Positions 1 to 6,773 are shown, numbered from the stretch's first letter. The stretch: 10,833 bases of DNA from an uncultured Mycoplasmatota bacterium (GCA_947384645.1 CANDHX010000031.1:1-10833); one strand, 5' to 3'. The notes: generated by a model from the letters alone, not told the origin. Numbers and translations: made by a program.

Positions 1-3000
1 CTAGGTTTCAAAGTTTCTATTACTGATTTATTTGTAGGAGATTTTGTACTGTATTCGATAGTTGCTGTAGGAGCTTTTCTGTCTATCCAATCGACTACTG
101 CTTTTGCAGTTCCAATGACACCTGTATCTCTATCTTTAAATCTAAATGTGTAAGTACCATTATCTGTGAATGTGTGAGTATCTCCGCCAGTTGGAATAAC
201 ATTTCCATTTTCATCTATGATGTCATAATTGTTTGTACTTATGTTTACTAGTCTAGCAATGACATCGTTTTTCGTAGGTTCTGTTTCACTATATCCGATT
301 CCGGCAGTTGGTCGTGGGCTTTTCGTTATGTCTTGGAATATATTGAAGTTACGTGCTGTAAACCAGTTACCATTAGTTGCACGATTGGCAACTATCTTAA
401 TATATTGAACTTCTTGAGGCTCAGCTATTTCAAAACTTTTAGTGTTAGCAACGGCATCTTCGTTGGTATTAGCTTGATTTGAATATCTCAAATTGGTCAT
501 TTTAGAGAGTTCTATCCACTCTTCGCCGTCCATACTGCCGTATATTGTGCCGTCGACTATTTTACCATTTCCACCACCAGCAGGAACGAATTCGACTGCT
601 GATACGTAACGTGACTTGTCCAATTTTATAGTTATAAATCTCTGAGTGTCGGTTCCATTCCATGCACTATGCCATCTGGTATTGTAATTGGCATCGATAG
701 CGAACGTAGCTGAACCAGCGTTACTAGTTGCTTGGGTCGATACACTGTGGATGCTTAAATGAGAAACTGGAACATATTTTCTTGTATTTGGTTGGTTATC
801 TTCGGTGAAATTATAAGATACCGGTGTACTTACTAATCTCGTTCCGTGAGCACCCATTCTTACATATAAAGTTTTGTTACCTGTGTTGTCTGGAGATGAT
901 ACTTTATATGAAGTCCATGGTCCTGATTCGCTGTTACTCCATTCGTAATCTACTGTAATCCCGACTACTCTGTTTTCTAGGTCATTGGCAAATAGATTCG
1001 TTGCAACTGTACCAGTAGTAATATCTATTGTATATATTTTTGGAGTACCATCCATTCTAATCTTGATGTCGTTCGTTTCTGTGATTTTTGCTAACTCTTC
1101 TTTAGTGAGCTCGAGAGTATGTGATGTGGTTTTTTCTGAATATGTCTTTCCTCCATCGACACTGTAAGAAAGGTTGAAGTCGTATGCCTCATAAGCATCG
1201 TTTATGATTATTTTACCAGCATTTTCGCCATCGAATGAAAATGTTGCAAGATCTTGTCTAGCTCTACCTAATATTGCATTTGCAATTTCACGAGTGGGTC
1301 CAGATTGTAGTATTTGTGCATCTGTTGCTTTAGAGGCGTCTTTTAGGGCATCTTGTTCTCTTAAATCTATGTCTATGCGATCCATTCCCTCTAAATAAGG
1401 TTTAATTAGTTTTAAAATGTCATACATGGCATTCGGATAATATGTATAAGCATCGATTATATCCTCTGCTAACTCACGCCACTCGGCACTAGTTTTGTTG
1501 TTTCTCTTATATAGATTAATTTTGTAATCGAAGCTGTCTAGGTTAATATTTAGGCTATCTAAGGCTTTATCGTAAGCCTTAAGCTTATTCTCATCGTCAT
1601 CATAAGAATTAGCTAAATAGTTCATATATAATGATTTTTTCCAATCGGAAAGTCTATTCAGAGCAGCCTGACCTAATAGTAAATATCCAGAACTTGTTCC
1701 ATAATTTGAACTATTCATAACTTGGTTTGCAAAAGATTTATTCGACCAATTTAATAGTAAACGATAGCGATTTCCTCCCCACCATTTTGTCGAACTTTTA
1801 CCCCATCCAAAGATATTATAGTTTTGAGTCCATATACCAGTTCCATCTGCTTTTTGTGAATATATTATATAGGCCTCATGGTCTGGCTGATATATACCGA
1901 CTGAAGGTATACCCTTTATTTTATTTATTGTTTGACCTATTCTCGAAATATTCCAGCATATGCCGCCGTATTCGAAGGCCATCCAATATCTAGTAGTATT
2001 ATCTCCATATGGGACATTATATTTACTTAAGTTGTACTTGGCATCATACTTTTCTTTATTAGCAGGATCTCTATAGGCTGCCTGTCCATAATTAGGATTG
2101 TATCGATAAGAAATATATGAGTATTTGTCGAATGGATTTTTCTTAGTCATAGAGTATTCGTATAACCAGATAAGTTCTTCATTACTAATAGCATCTTGCA
2201 TTATAAAACGCATCAATTCGACATGATAACTTTTGAATTCTTCTTCTCTTACAAATTTATGGTTATCGAAGAGCGACTTCATCAAACGGTAACGTTCAAC
2301 GACATCATATTCTCTTGGTGAAGTGCTGAAGGTCAAAGGTGATGCGACATTGTCTGTTTTATAAGCAGCTGCTAGTCCGATTAACATCTTCTTATATACG
2401 TATCCATTTGTCTTTTTCATTTCCTCTTTGTTTGGAATATAGATTTTATTTAAAGTATCTAGAAATATGCCTCCATCAGCAACTTCACCAACTTCGATAA
2501 GTTGCTCTAAAGTTTCTTCGCTGCTAAATAACCAGTCTAAGGTTTCAGCATAATTGTTATCCAAACTAACTTTATTTTGAATAGCCCAATAACCGATTTT
2601 ATTTACAACTTCCCTTTCCAATATAGTTCTATAATTGTGTTCATAATTATAATCAACATCATGAGCTTTCAATATGTCGTCATAATAATTCAATTTGTGG
2701 ACTTTATCGTAATGTACTTCTTTTTCCTCGTAATCTGCTTTTGCTAATTTGGCATTACCGATTGTACCATGATCTGATGTATTGTTTCCATTAGGGTCGA
2801 CGTATATTCTCAAGTAGTTATATCCATCGATTTTAACATCAACGTCAACTGCTTCAGAAGTTCCTGTTAGTAATCCAGTTTTTAATAGAGTATCCCAAGT
2901 AGATGCATCTTTTGATGCAAAGATCGTATAAATGATGCTTCCAGCGGTACCTCGTCCGGCGTCTACTCCTATTTTAGCGATAAATCTCGTGTATTCGCCT

Positions 3001-3371
3001 GATAGATTTGATATATCGTAGGTTGCCCAACCTCTTCCATGGATGCTCATTCCTTTAGAGAATGGTCTTTTTTCTCCATCGACGATCAGACTGAGAGTTC
3101 CACCATCTTGGTTTTTGTCTTTTTGAATAGAGTGACCACTCCATCCATTTTGGGACATTCCCGATGATGTTAAATAATCCATATCTGATAAATATAAGTA
3201 TTGATCACTTGCATAAGCTAAATAGCTAGTATTGCTATCGGTTTGAATTTTTGCACCATTTGTGAAACTGGCTCCAAATATAACGCCAGTTAAAGACATC
3301 AAAGTTAATCCTATTAGAAAAATAGATTTGTACTTGTTGTTAAAACTCATTTTTATTCTTTTCTTTTTCAT
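1..3371 (-). CDS. Large secreted NPCBM / F5-8C domain surface protein, 3' end cut by the window edge
   Basis: The frame is open from the ATG at 3371 to the window edge: 1123 codons and no stop. A strong AGAGGAG site lies 6 nt before the ATG. Residues 1-34 form a Sec signal peptide (basic start, hydrophobic core about 16-33, no lipobox Cys). Residues about 57-212 read as an NPCBM/NEW2 carbohydrate-binding module (KGMSIHGRG and IGVDAG motifs, then an ending YLRIYVDPNG). Residues about 214-700 are a large, mostly helical-looking unit with a GGIC-W motif (Cys472), GIP-S-V and QPDHEAY (His498), spaced as in transglutaminase-like cysteine enzymes. About 707-863 looks like beta-sandwich. About 868-1013 is an F5/8-type-C (discoidin) domain (AIDANYNTRWHS). 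From about 1019 Ig-like repeats start, with SETEPTKND and STKSPTNKS motifs, and run off the window. It is probably exported and binds or processes glycans or glycoproteins. Domain calls are confident; catalytic activity is inference, and the anchoring end is not visible. Confidence 0.85.
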   Translation of the reverse strand, partial: MKKKRIKMSFNNKYKSIFLIGLTLMSLTGVIFGASFTNGAKIQTDSNTSYLAYASDQYLYLSDMDYLTSSGMSQNGWSGHSIQKDKNQDGGTLSLIVDGEKRPFSKGMSIHGRGWATYDISNLSGEYTRFIAKIGVDAGRGTAGSIIYTIFASKDASTWDTLLKTGLLTGTSEAVDVDVKIDGYNYLRIYVDPNGNNTSDHGTIGNAKLAKADYEEKEVHYDKVHKLNYYDDILKAHDVDYNYEHNYRTILEREVVNKIGYWAIQNKVSLDNNYAETLDWLFSSEETLEQLIEVGEVADGGIFLDTLNKIYIPNKEEMKKTNGYVYKKMLIGLAAAYKTDNVASPLTFSTSPREYDVVERYRLMKSLFDNHKFVREEEFKSYHVELMRFIMQDAISNEELIWLYEYSMTKKNPFDKYSYISYRYNPNYGQAAYRDPANKEKYDAKYNLSKYNVPYGDNTTRYWMAFEYGGICWNISRIGQTINKIKGIPSVGIYQPDHEAYIIYSQKADGTGIWTQNYNIFGWGKSSTKWWGGNRYRLLLNWSNKSFANQVMNSSNYGTSSGYLLLGQAALNRLSDWKKSLYMNYLANSYDDDENKLKAYDKALDSLNINLDSFDYKINLYKRNNKTSAEWRELAEDIIDAYTYYPNAMYDILKLIKPYLEGMDRIDIDLREQDALKDASKATDAQILQSGPTREIANAILGRARQDLATFSFDGENAGKIIINDAYEAYDFNLSYSVDGGKTYSEKTTSHTLELTKEELAKITETNDIKIRMDGTPKIYTIDITTGTVATNLFANDLENRVVGITVDYEWSNSESGPWTSYKVSSPDNTGNKTLYVRMGAHGTRLVSTPVSYNFTEDNQPNTRKYVPVSHLSIHSVSTQATSNAGSATFAIDANYNTRWHSAWNGTDTQRFITIKLDKSRYVSAVEFVPAGGGNGKIVDGTIYGSMDGEEWIELSKMTNLRYSNQANTNEDAVANTKSFEIAEPQEVQYIKIVANRATNGNWFTARNFNIFQDITKSPRPTAGIGYSETEPTKNDVIARLVNISTNNYDIIDENGNVIPTGGDTHTFTDNGTYTFRFKDRDTGVIGTAKAVVDWIDRKAPTATIEYSTKSPTNKSVIETLKP

Positions 3372-3402
3372 AATTACTCCTCTCTTCTTCTGTTTATTAG
3401 TT

Positions 3403-3417
3403 TGATACTTAGTATCA
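3403..3417. promoter_or_regulatory. 15-bp perfect palindrome, candidate operator
   Basis: TGATAC-TTA-GTATCA is a perfect 6-bp inverted repeat with a 3-nt centre, 32-46 bp before the ATG of the surface protein gene. It overlaps a candidate -10 box and lies at or just after the expected start of the alternative transcript. Position and symmetry suit a dimeric repressor site. I do not recognise the binding protein. Confidence 0.45.
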
Positions 3418-3454
3418 TATACTTTTATTTTACTACATCAAAAAAATATTTCAA
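3414..3454 (-). promoter_or_regulatory. Two overlapping promoter candidates just upstream of the surface protein gene
   Basis: Reading the minus strand, TTGATG (3436-3441) is 16 nt from TATGAT (3414-3419), and TTGAAA (3449-3454) is 16 nt from TAAAAT (3427-3432). Both fit a SigA promoter loosely and would start transcripts about 40-55 nt before the ATG. The TATGAT overlaps the 15-bp palindrome at 3403-3417. They compete with the better-matching upstream promoter at 3555-3583; sequence alone cannot say which is used. Confidence 0.4.
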
Positions 3455-3526
3455 GGATAAAATCTAATGTTTACTATTATAAGTACTTATAAATTATATA
3501 TCAAATGAAATATTTTTATGTAGTAA
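3430..3526. repeat. Long imperfect inverted repeat in the surface protein control region
   Basis: The arm at 3430-3453 and the arm at 3506-3526 are reverse complements over 21 positions, apart from three extra bases (one C and two A) in the left arm. Each arm reads TTACTACAT, an A run, then TATTTCA in its own 5'-3' direction (the last through plus 3453 or minus 3506). The 52-nt interior contains the TTATAAGTACTTATAA palindrome. If transcribed from the promoter at 3555-3583 it would form a long A/U-rich stem in the leader; alternatively the arms are two copies of one binding site in opposite orientation. Confidence 0.7.
3477..3492. promoter_or_regulatory. 16-bp perfect palindrome TTATAAGTACTTATAA
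   Basis: A perfect 16-bp palindrome sits inside the larger inverted repeat, about 105 bp before the surface protein ATG. It shares the TACT/AGTA element with the 15-bp palindrome at 3403-3417. It could be a regulator site. In such an AT-rich region chance palindromes occur, but 16 perfect bases including a GTAC centre is more than background. Confidence 0.4.
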
Positions 3527-3554
3527 CAATAATTTTCAATTTAGAAGCCAGTAT

Positions 3555-3583
3555 ATTATATGAAATAATTTTTAAAAAGTAAA
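3555..3583 (-). promoter_or_regulatory. SigA-type promoter TTTACT-17-TATAAT, upstream promoter of the surface protein gene
   Basis: On the minus strand TTTACT (3578-3583) is followed after exactly 17 nt by a perfect TATAAT (3555-3560). Transcription would begin near 3548 and give a leader of about 177 nt before the surface protein ATG, running through the inverted repeat. The -35 box overlaps the weak hairpin at 3574-3591 that may end the ucpA transcript. Confidence 0.5.
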
Positions 3584-3591
3584 TTCTTTTT
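3574..3591 (-). terminator. Weak candidate terminator downstream of ucpA
   Basis: On the minus strand AAAAAG, a 6-nt loop and CTTTTT form a 6-bp stem followed by AAAAATTATTT, starting about 45 nt after the ucpA stop. The stem has one G-C pair and there is no long T tract beyond the stem itself. It is a weak call, and part of the same sequence is used by the candidate promoter at 3555-3583. Confidence 0.3.
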
Positions 3592-3635
3592 CAGCAATTG
3601 GCAAGAAGTTCCTTTTTAGATGGTTATTATAATTT

Positions 3636-4433
3636 CTATATTCCGACACTCATAGTTTCTGGTATTGTACTGCCACCGTCTATTACAAATTCGTGCCCTG
3701 TTATGTATGAAGATTCATCGCTTGCTAAAAAAGCTGCAAGTTCACCTAATTCTTCTATAGTTCCTAATCTTTTCATTGGAATAGCTGAGGCTATTCCGTC
3801 GATTACTTTTTGAGGGTCATCTGGATTAGTATCTCTTCCAATGCCTTCTACCATTGGAGTTAATATATAACCAGGCAAAATAGCGTTTGATCGGATTTTT
3901 AAATCGACTAACTCAACCGCTAAAGCTTTAGAAAATCCTAATATAGCCGCCTTCGTCGTGGCGTATGCAACTTCTCCGGCATCTGCAACTCTTGGACCAG
4001 TCACACTTGATAAGTTTACTATACTAGAGCTTTCATTTTTCTTCATATAAGGTACTACGGCTTGTGTTACATTCCATGTACCCTTTATGTTTATATCAAA
4101 GTGGAAATCTCTTACTTCATCTGGCATATCGACAAAAGACATCAACTTTGCAACACCTGCATTATTTATTAAGATGTCGATTTTTTTGTAATGTTTTATG
4201 ATTTCATCTACGCTGCTTTTGACCTTTGCTTTATCTCTTATATCGACTTTAAATCCAATAATATTTCTATCAGAAAATTCTTTTTTTAAGTTATTTATGG
4301 TTTCTTCAATACACTCGGCATAGTCTAATATAGCAATATCTGCCCCGTATTTTAAAAATACTTTTGCTATTCCTAGACCATTTCCCATGGCACCTCCCGT
4401 AATAATTGCAACTTTATTTTCTAATTTTTTCAT
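3636..4433 (-). CDS. ucpA: UcpA-type short-chain dehydrogenase/reductase (SDR)
   Basis: The 265-residue protein is a full-length classical SDR. It has the TGGAMGNGLG nucleotide-binding loop (12-21), Asp37 at the end of the second beta strand (typical of NAD(H) preference), NNAG (90-93), and the catalytic tetrad Asn115, Ser143, Tyr157, Lys161. The mid-protein FDINIKGTWNV and the closing VIDGGSTIPETMSVGI match, from memory, the E. coli UcpA family closely, so the family call is firm. The substrate is unknown: SDRs oxidise or reduce alcohols and ketones in the cytosol. The ATG at 4433 has GGGAG 9 nt upstream. The gene stands alone, 264 bp before the surface protein gene and 123 bp after the broken HAD gene, and has its own -10 box inside an inverted repeat, which suggests inducible control. 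Confidence 0.92.
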   Translation of the reverse strand: MKKLENKVAIITGGAMGNGLGIAKVFLKYGADIAILDYAECIEETINNLKKEFSDRNIIGFKVDIRDKAKVKSSVDEIIKHYKKIDILINNAGVAKLMSFVDMPDEVRDFHFDINIKGTWNVTQAVVPYMKKNESSSIVNLSSVTGPRVADAGEVAYATTKAAILGFSKALAVELVDLKIRSNAILPGYILTPMVEGIGRDTNPDDPQKVIDGIASAIPMKRLGTIEELGELAAFLASDESSYITGHEFVIDGGSTIPETMSVGI

Positions 4434-4445
4434 AATATCATTCTC

Positions 4446-4472
4446 CCATAATTAGTATAACACAAATTATGG
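4446..4472. promoter_or_regulatory. Candidate operator: 8-bp inverted repeat straddling the ucpA -10 box
   Basis: CCATAATT (4446-4453) and AATTATGG (4465-4472) are perfect inverted copies separated by 11 nt. The spacer contains TATACT on the minus strand (4454-4459), a good -10 hexamer for ucpA; no convincing -35 box lies 16-18 nt upstream. The downstream arm overlaps the expected transcription start and the GGGAG ribosome site (4443-4447). A dimer bound here would cover the promoter. Confidence 0.5.
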
Positions 4473-4556
4473 ATTTAAAAATTCTATTTTTGATTTATGT
4501 TTATTTGTTTACAGATTTTAAAGATATATATAATTAATTTTTAAGGTTTGCTTGAC

Positions 4557-5283
4557 TTATAAAGTTTTACACATCTTTTGAACTATATTATGCAATTCGC
4601 TATCCCGAGAGCAATCTGCTTTAGTATAGAAGTCGACTACATTTCTATCTTTTATAGCTTGCAAATCTTTGCTATCTTCATTCTGATATACAAAAATAGT
4701 CGTTCCACCATGTTCTTTAACGTATTTCATTACAAAGTAGTCCGTTAAACCGTCACCTATGTATACGACATCTTTACAATCTTCATCTTCAATTTTTCTC
4801 TTTTTTAAGATTTCTTTTATTGCATTTACTTTATTTATATCGCTCATCAAAAATTCGATTCCTATTGCTTCATTATCACTATTATAGGAGAAGGTTGTTG
4901 CATAGATTTCTTCAAAGTATCGAGAAATTGAAACTTTTTCTAAAAAAACTTTTATGCCTGAGCTCAACAAATAATTATCGATTCCCTTTTGTTGTAGTTC
5001 ATTTAAAAAATCATCGACTACTGCGTTATATGTTACATTTTCATGGCCGTAAGAAAAATTTTCGTCATTCAATTTAAAACCTGCATTTTTAATCGTTTTA
5101 AAATATATAGAATACAATACTGTATATAAATCGATATTTTTTTCTTTTGCTAATCTTTGTGATAATTCTAAAAACTGCGGATTATGAGCTCCATTTTTAA
5201 GCCCACTTTTTTCTAAAATTTCAAATTTTGGCAATGCATATGTTTTAGAGTTCCATCAAAATCGTAGATAAATATTTTTTCAT
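4557..5283 (-). pseudogene. HAD-superfamily phosphatase with two frame breaks near the N-terminus
   Basis: A long open frame (5234 down to 4557, 225 codons if started at TTG 5234) carries the body of a HAD phosphatase: LLSSG as motif II, the Lys region near MSDINKV, and IGDGLTD as motif IV. It lacks motif I. That motif, YDFDGTL, is encoded just upstream at 5266-5246 in a second frame. The only ATG with a ribosome site (5283, GGAG 10 nt upstream) is in the third frame and stops after 12 codons. One extra A in the A6 run at 5275-5280 and one extra base between 5237 and 5234 would restore a single protein (M-K-K-I-F-I-Y-D-F-D-G-T-L then L-P-K-F-E-I-L). The catalytic nucleophile is therefore out of frame: a recent pseudogene, or two sequencing errors. 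Substrate unknown. Confidence 0.75.
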
Positions 5284-5359
5284 TGTGAATCAACTCCTAT
5301 AATATTTATTAATATAACATTTAATCTCTTATTTTTAAAGACATTTTTTTCTTAAATGA

Positions 5360-5391
5360 AAAACAATCTATTTAAAGTCATAGATTGTTTT
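5360..5391 (-). terminator. Rho-independent terminator of the HAD-thioredoxin operon
   Basis: AAAACAATCTAT (5360-5371) and ATAGATTGTTTT (5380-5391) form a perfect 12-bp stem with an 8-nt loop. On the minus strand it starts 13 nt after the thioredoxin gene stop, and the T run of the descending arm continues to the base after it. This ends the operon before the broken HAD gene, which must have its own promoter if expressed. Confidence 0.85.
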
Positions 5392-5403
5392 GTAAGTTTT
5401 TTT

Positions 5404-5976
5404 CTATTCGTTTTTGGCAATTCTTATGATAATAAATATTACAATACCTGCTAAAATTGGCAAAACTATATAAGCTGCCACATTTGGCTTTTTGGCATTT
5501 TTTTGTTCTTCCATTTTTTCAAAAACGTCGTATTTATCTTCTTTTTTATATTCTCTTTCTATACAATCGATTATCTGTTGTTTGTTTTTTTCTGTGAAAC
5601 CGTAGAAAGTATTCTCACCTATTACTAATAAAGGTACTCCTCTAGAATTTTTTAATTCAAAGAAGTTAACTACCCTATTGTGGAGTAAGTTGTTATCTGA
5701 GTTTTCACTACATTCATAAGAGCGAAGTTTAAACTTAGAACCGTATTCTTCAGCGATACTATCCAAGAATTTTACTAAGTCGTGACAATGATTGCAACCC
5801 GAAGCTCTAAAAAGATATAGAGTTACTTGGTCATCGCTTTCTTTATAATCTTCAAAGCTAGGTGTTTCTCCAGATGCAACTATTGTATCTTTTAAATTGA
5901 GAGCTTCGGTATCTGCTAAAACCATTGAGGGTAAAAGCAATATATATAGTATCACTAATAAGATAAATTTTTTCAT
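5404..5976 (-). CDS. Membrane-anchored extracytoplasmic thioredoxin-like protein
   Basis: The 190-residue protein starts with a signal peptide (about 1-21, cleavage likely after VLA). It then carries a thioredoxin fold with the active-site C61-N-H-C64, preceded by LYLFRASG, and the conserved cis-proline in GVP (Pro115). A charged linker (about 142-163) leads to one C-terminal transmembrane helix (about 167-184) ending in RIAKNE. The redox domain should face outside the membrane, tethered by its C-terminus. Two more cysteines (89, 138) are present. A role as thiol-disulfide oxidoreductase or reductase of exported proteins is inference; partners are not visible here. GAAAGG lies 10 nt before the ATG. 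It follows the HAD gene by 19 nt, so the two are probably co-transcribed, and a strong terminator follows. Confidence 0.85.
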   Translation of the reverse strand: MKKFILLVILYILLLPSMVLADTEALNLKDTIVASGETPSFEDYKESDDQVTLYLFRASGCNHCHDLVKFLDSIAEEYGSKFKLRSYECSENSDNNLLHNRVVNFFELKNSRGVPLLVIGENTFYGFTEKNKQQIIDCIEREYKKEDKYDVFEKMEEQKNAKKPNVAAYIVLPILAGIVIFIIIRIAKNE

Positions 5977-5995
5977 AAATTTTATGCCTTTCTTT

Positions 5996-6610
5996 TTATA
6001 ATATATCTTTTAATTCTTCTATTTTTGATATTTTTTGGTATTTTGAAAAACCTTTTTGGTCAGTTATCCAAATCACATTTAAACCCAACTCGTATGGATG
6101 CTCAATATCCAATTTGAGATTATCTCCTATCATTAAGCATTCTTCGGGTTTGTAGTTCCCGCATGCTTCTATATAGATTTGTTCATTAGGTTTAATGAGC
6201 TTTTCTCCATAAAACTCTTTAAAATACTTGTCGATTTCTAAAGTCTTTAATCTTCCCCTTTGAGAATGTTCAAAAAAGTTCGACAAGAGAACTAAATCGT
6301 ATTTTTGGTTCAAATACTCGATAGTTTCTTTGACTATAGGATTTTTTGGCGTTTCCAAGGCTAAGTTTTTAAAAAAAATCTTTAAGAAATCATCCGGCAA
6401 TTCGAGTTTCATGAAACTTTGAATATATTTGAAATAGTCTTTTTCGTTATAGTTGTCATAATTTTTTTCATATGTCATTATGGCTTTAGTTAAATCATCA
6501 TAATTTTCTTCTGTCATCATTCCGAATTCTTTAAGGGTTCTTTCTTTTGCTGGCCGAAAGTTCATCGGTATTAGAGTTCCGTCGATGTCAAAAATAATTC
6601 TTTTAATCAT
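5996..6610 (-). CDS. HAD-superfamily hydrolase (subfamily IA-like phosphatase)
   Basis: The 204-residue protein has all HAD motifs: FDIDGTL with nucleophile Asp8 and acid/base Asp10; LLSN with Ser110 (motif II); KLIKPN with Lys140 (motif III); and MIGDN-x-x-x-D with Asp163 and Asp168 (motif IV). A helical cap lies between motifs I and II (about 18-95). Size and motif order match the small cytosolic HAD-IA phosphatases such as YjjG-like nucleotidases or phosphoglycolate phosphatase-like enzymes; the substrate cannot be read from sequence. AGAGG lies 5 nt before the ATG. The gene begins 34 nt after the tRNA-Ala terminator stem, and I see no good promoter in that gap. It is 19 nt upstream of the thioredoxin-like gene, forming a two-gene unit. 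Confidence 0.88.
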   Translation of the reverse strand: MIKRIIFDIDGTLIPMNFRPAKERTLKEFGMMTEENYDDLTKAIMTYEKNYDNYNEKDYFKYIQSFMKLELPDDFLKIFFKNLALETPKNPIVKETIEYLNQKYDLVLLSNFFEHSQRGRLKTLEIDKYFKEFYGEKLIKPNEQIYIEACGNYKPEECLMIGDNLKLDIEHPYELGLNVIWITDQKGFSKYQKISKIEELKDIL

Positions 6611-6644
6611 TTGTACCTCTTTTCTATTTTAAATAAATATATTA

Positions 6645-6674
6645 AAAGCCTTTAGTCATAAGGCTAAAGGCTTT
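6645..6674 (-). terminator. Terminator hairpin downstream of tRNA-Ala
   Basis: AAAGCCTTTAG (6645-6655) and CTAAAGGCTTT (6664-6674) form a perfect 11-bp stem with an 8-nt loop, starting 10 nt after the tRNA 3' end on the minus strand. It is followed by TTAATATATTT, an interrupted and weak T tract, so some readthrough into the HAD gene is possible. Confidence 0.75.
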
Positions 6675-6684
6675 GTTCTCAATC

Positions 6685-6761
6685 TGGTGGAGGATGTGGG
6701 ATTCGAACCCGCGACCCCCTGCGTGCAGGGCAGGTGCTCTAGCCAGCTGAGCTAATCCCCC
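6685..6761 (-). tRNA. tRNA-Ala (anticodon UGC)
   Basis: The minus-strand 77-nt sequence folds as a full cloverleaf. The acceptor stem GGGGGAT pairs with ATCCTCC (one G-U), and the other landmarks are the D-arm TAGCTCAG, the anticodon stem CCTGC/GCAGG around a loop with TGC at 34-36, and the T-arm GGGTTCGAATCCC. The 3' CCA is encoded. UGC reads alanine GCN codons. The gene lies between rpoZ and the HAD gene, with its own promoter and a terminator hairpin. Confidence 0.97.
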
Positions 6762-6773
6762 AAGAACATGATT

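Larger units (their letters stand above)
3372..3635. other. 264-bp intergenic control region
   Basis: This region between the ucpA stop and the surface protein start holds no gene. From right to left it holds a weak ucpA terminator, a promoter with a perfect TATAAT, a long inverted repeat enclosing a 16-bp palindrome, two promoter-proximal hexamer pairs and a 15-bp palindrome. It is the densest non-coding part of the window. Confidence 0.8.

Noticed and set aside
1..310. CRISPR-like or tandem DNA repeat in the Ig-like repeat region
   Set aside because: The similarity is at the protein level only (two Ig-like units with different DNA); there are no regularly spaced identical DNA repeats.
985..2000. 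Short plus-strand open frames opposite the surface protein gene (for example 1204-1398 and 1727-1993)
   Set aside because: They are antisense shadows of a domain-containing frame, have no ribosome sites and encode no recognisable protein.
3372..3635. A known riboswitch or T-box in the long leader of the surface protein gene
   Set aside because: I see no T-box, no conserved aptamer core and no anti-terminator arrangement that I can name; only the inverted repeat is supported.
3598..3813. Plus-strand 71-residue frame opposite the end of ucpA
   Set aside because: It lies almost wholly antisense to the conserved ucpA C-terminus and has no ribosome site.
5234..5283. Programmed ribosomal frameshifting to express the split HAD gene
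   Set aside because: Two different shifts in under 50 bases would be needed, with no classic slippery heptamer plus stimulatory structure; gene decay or sequencing error is simpler.
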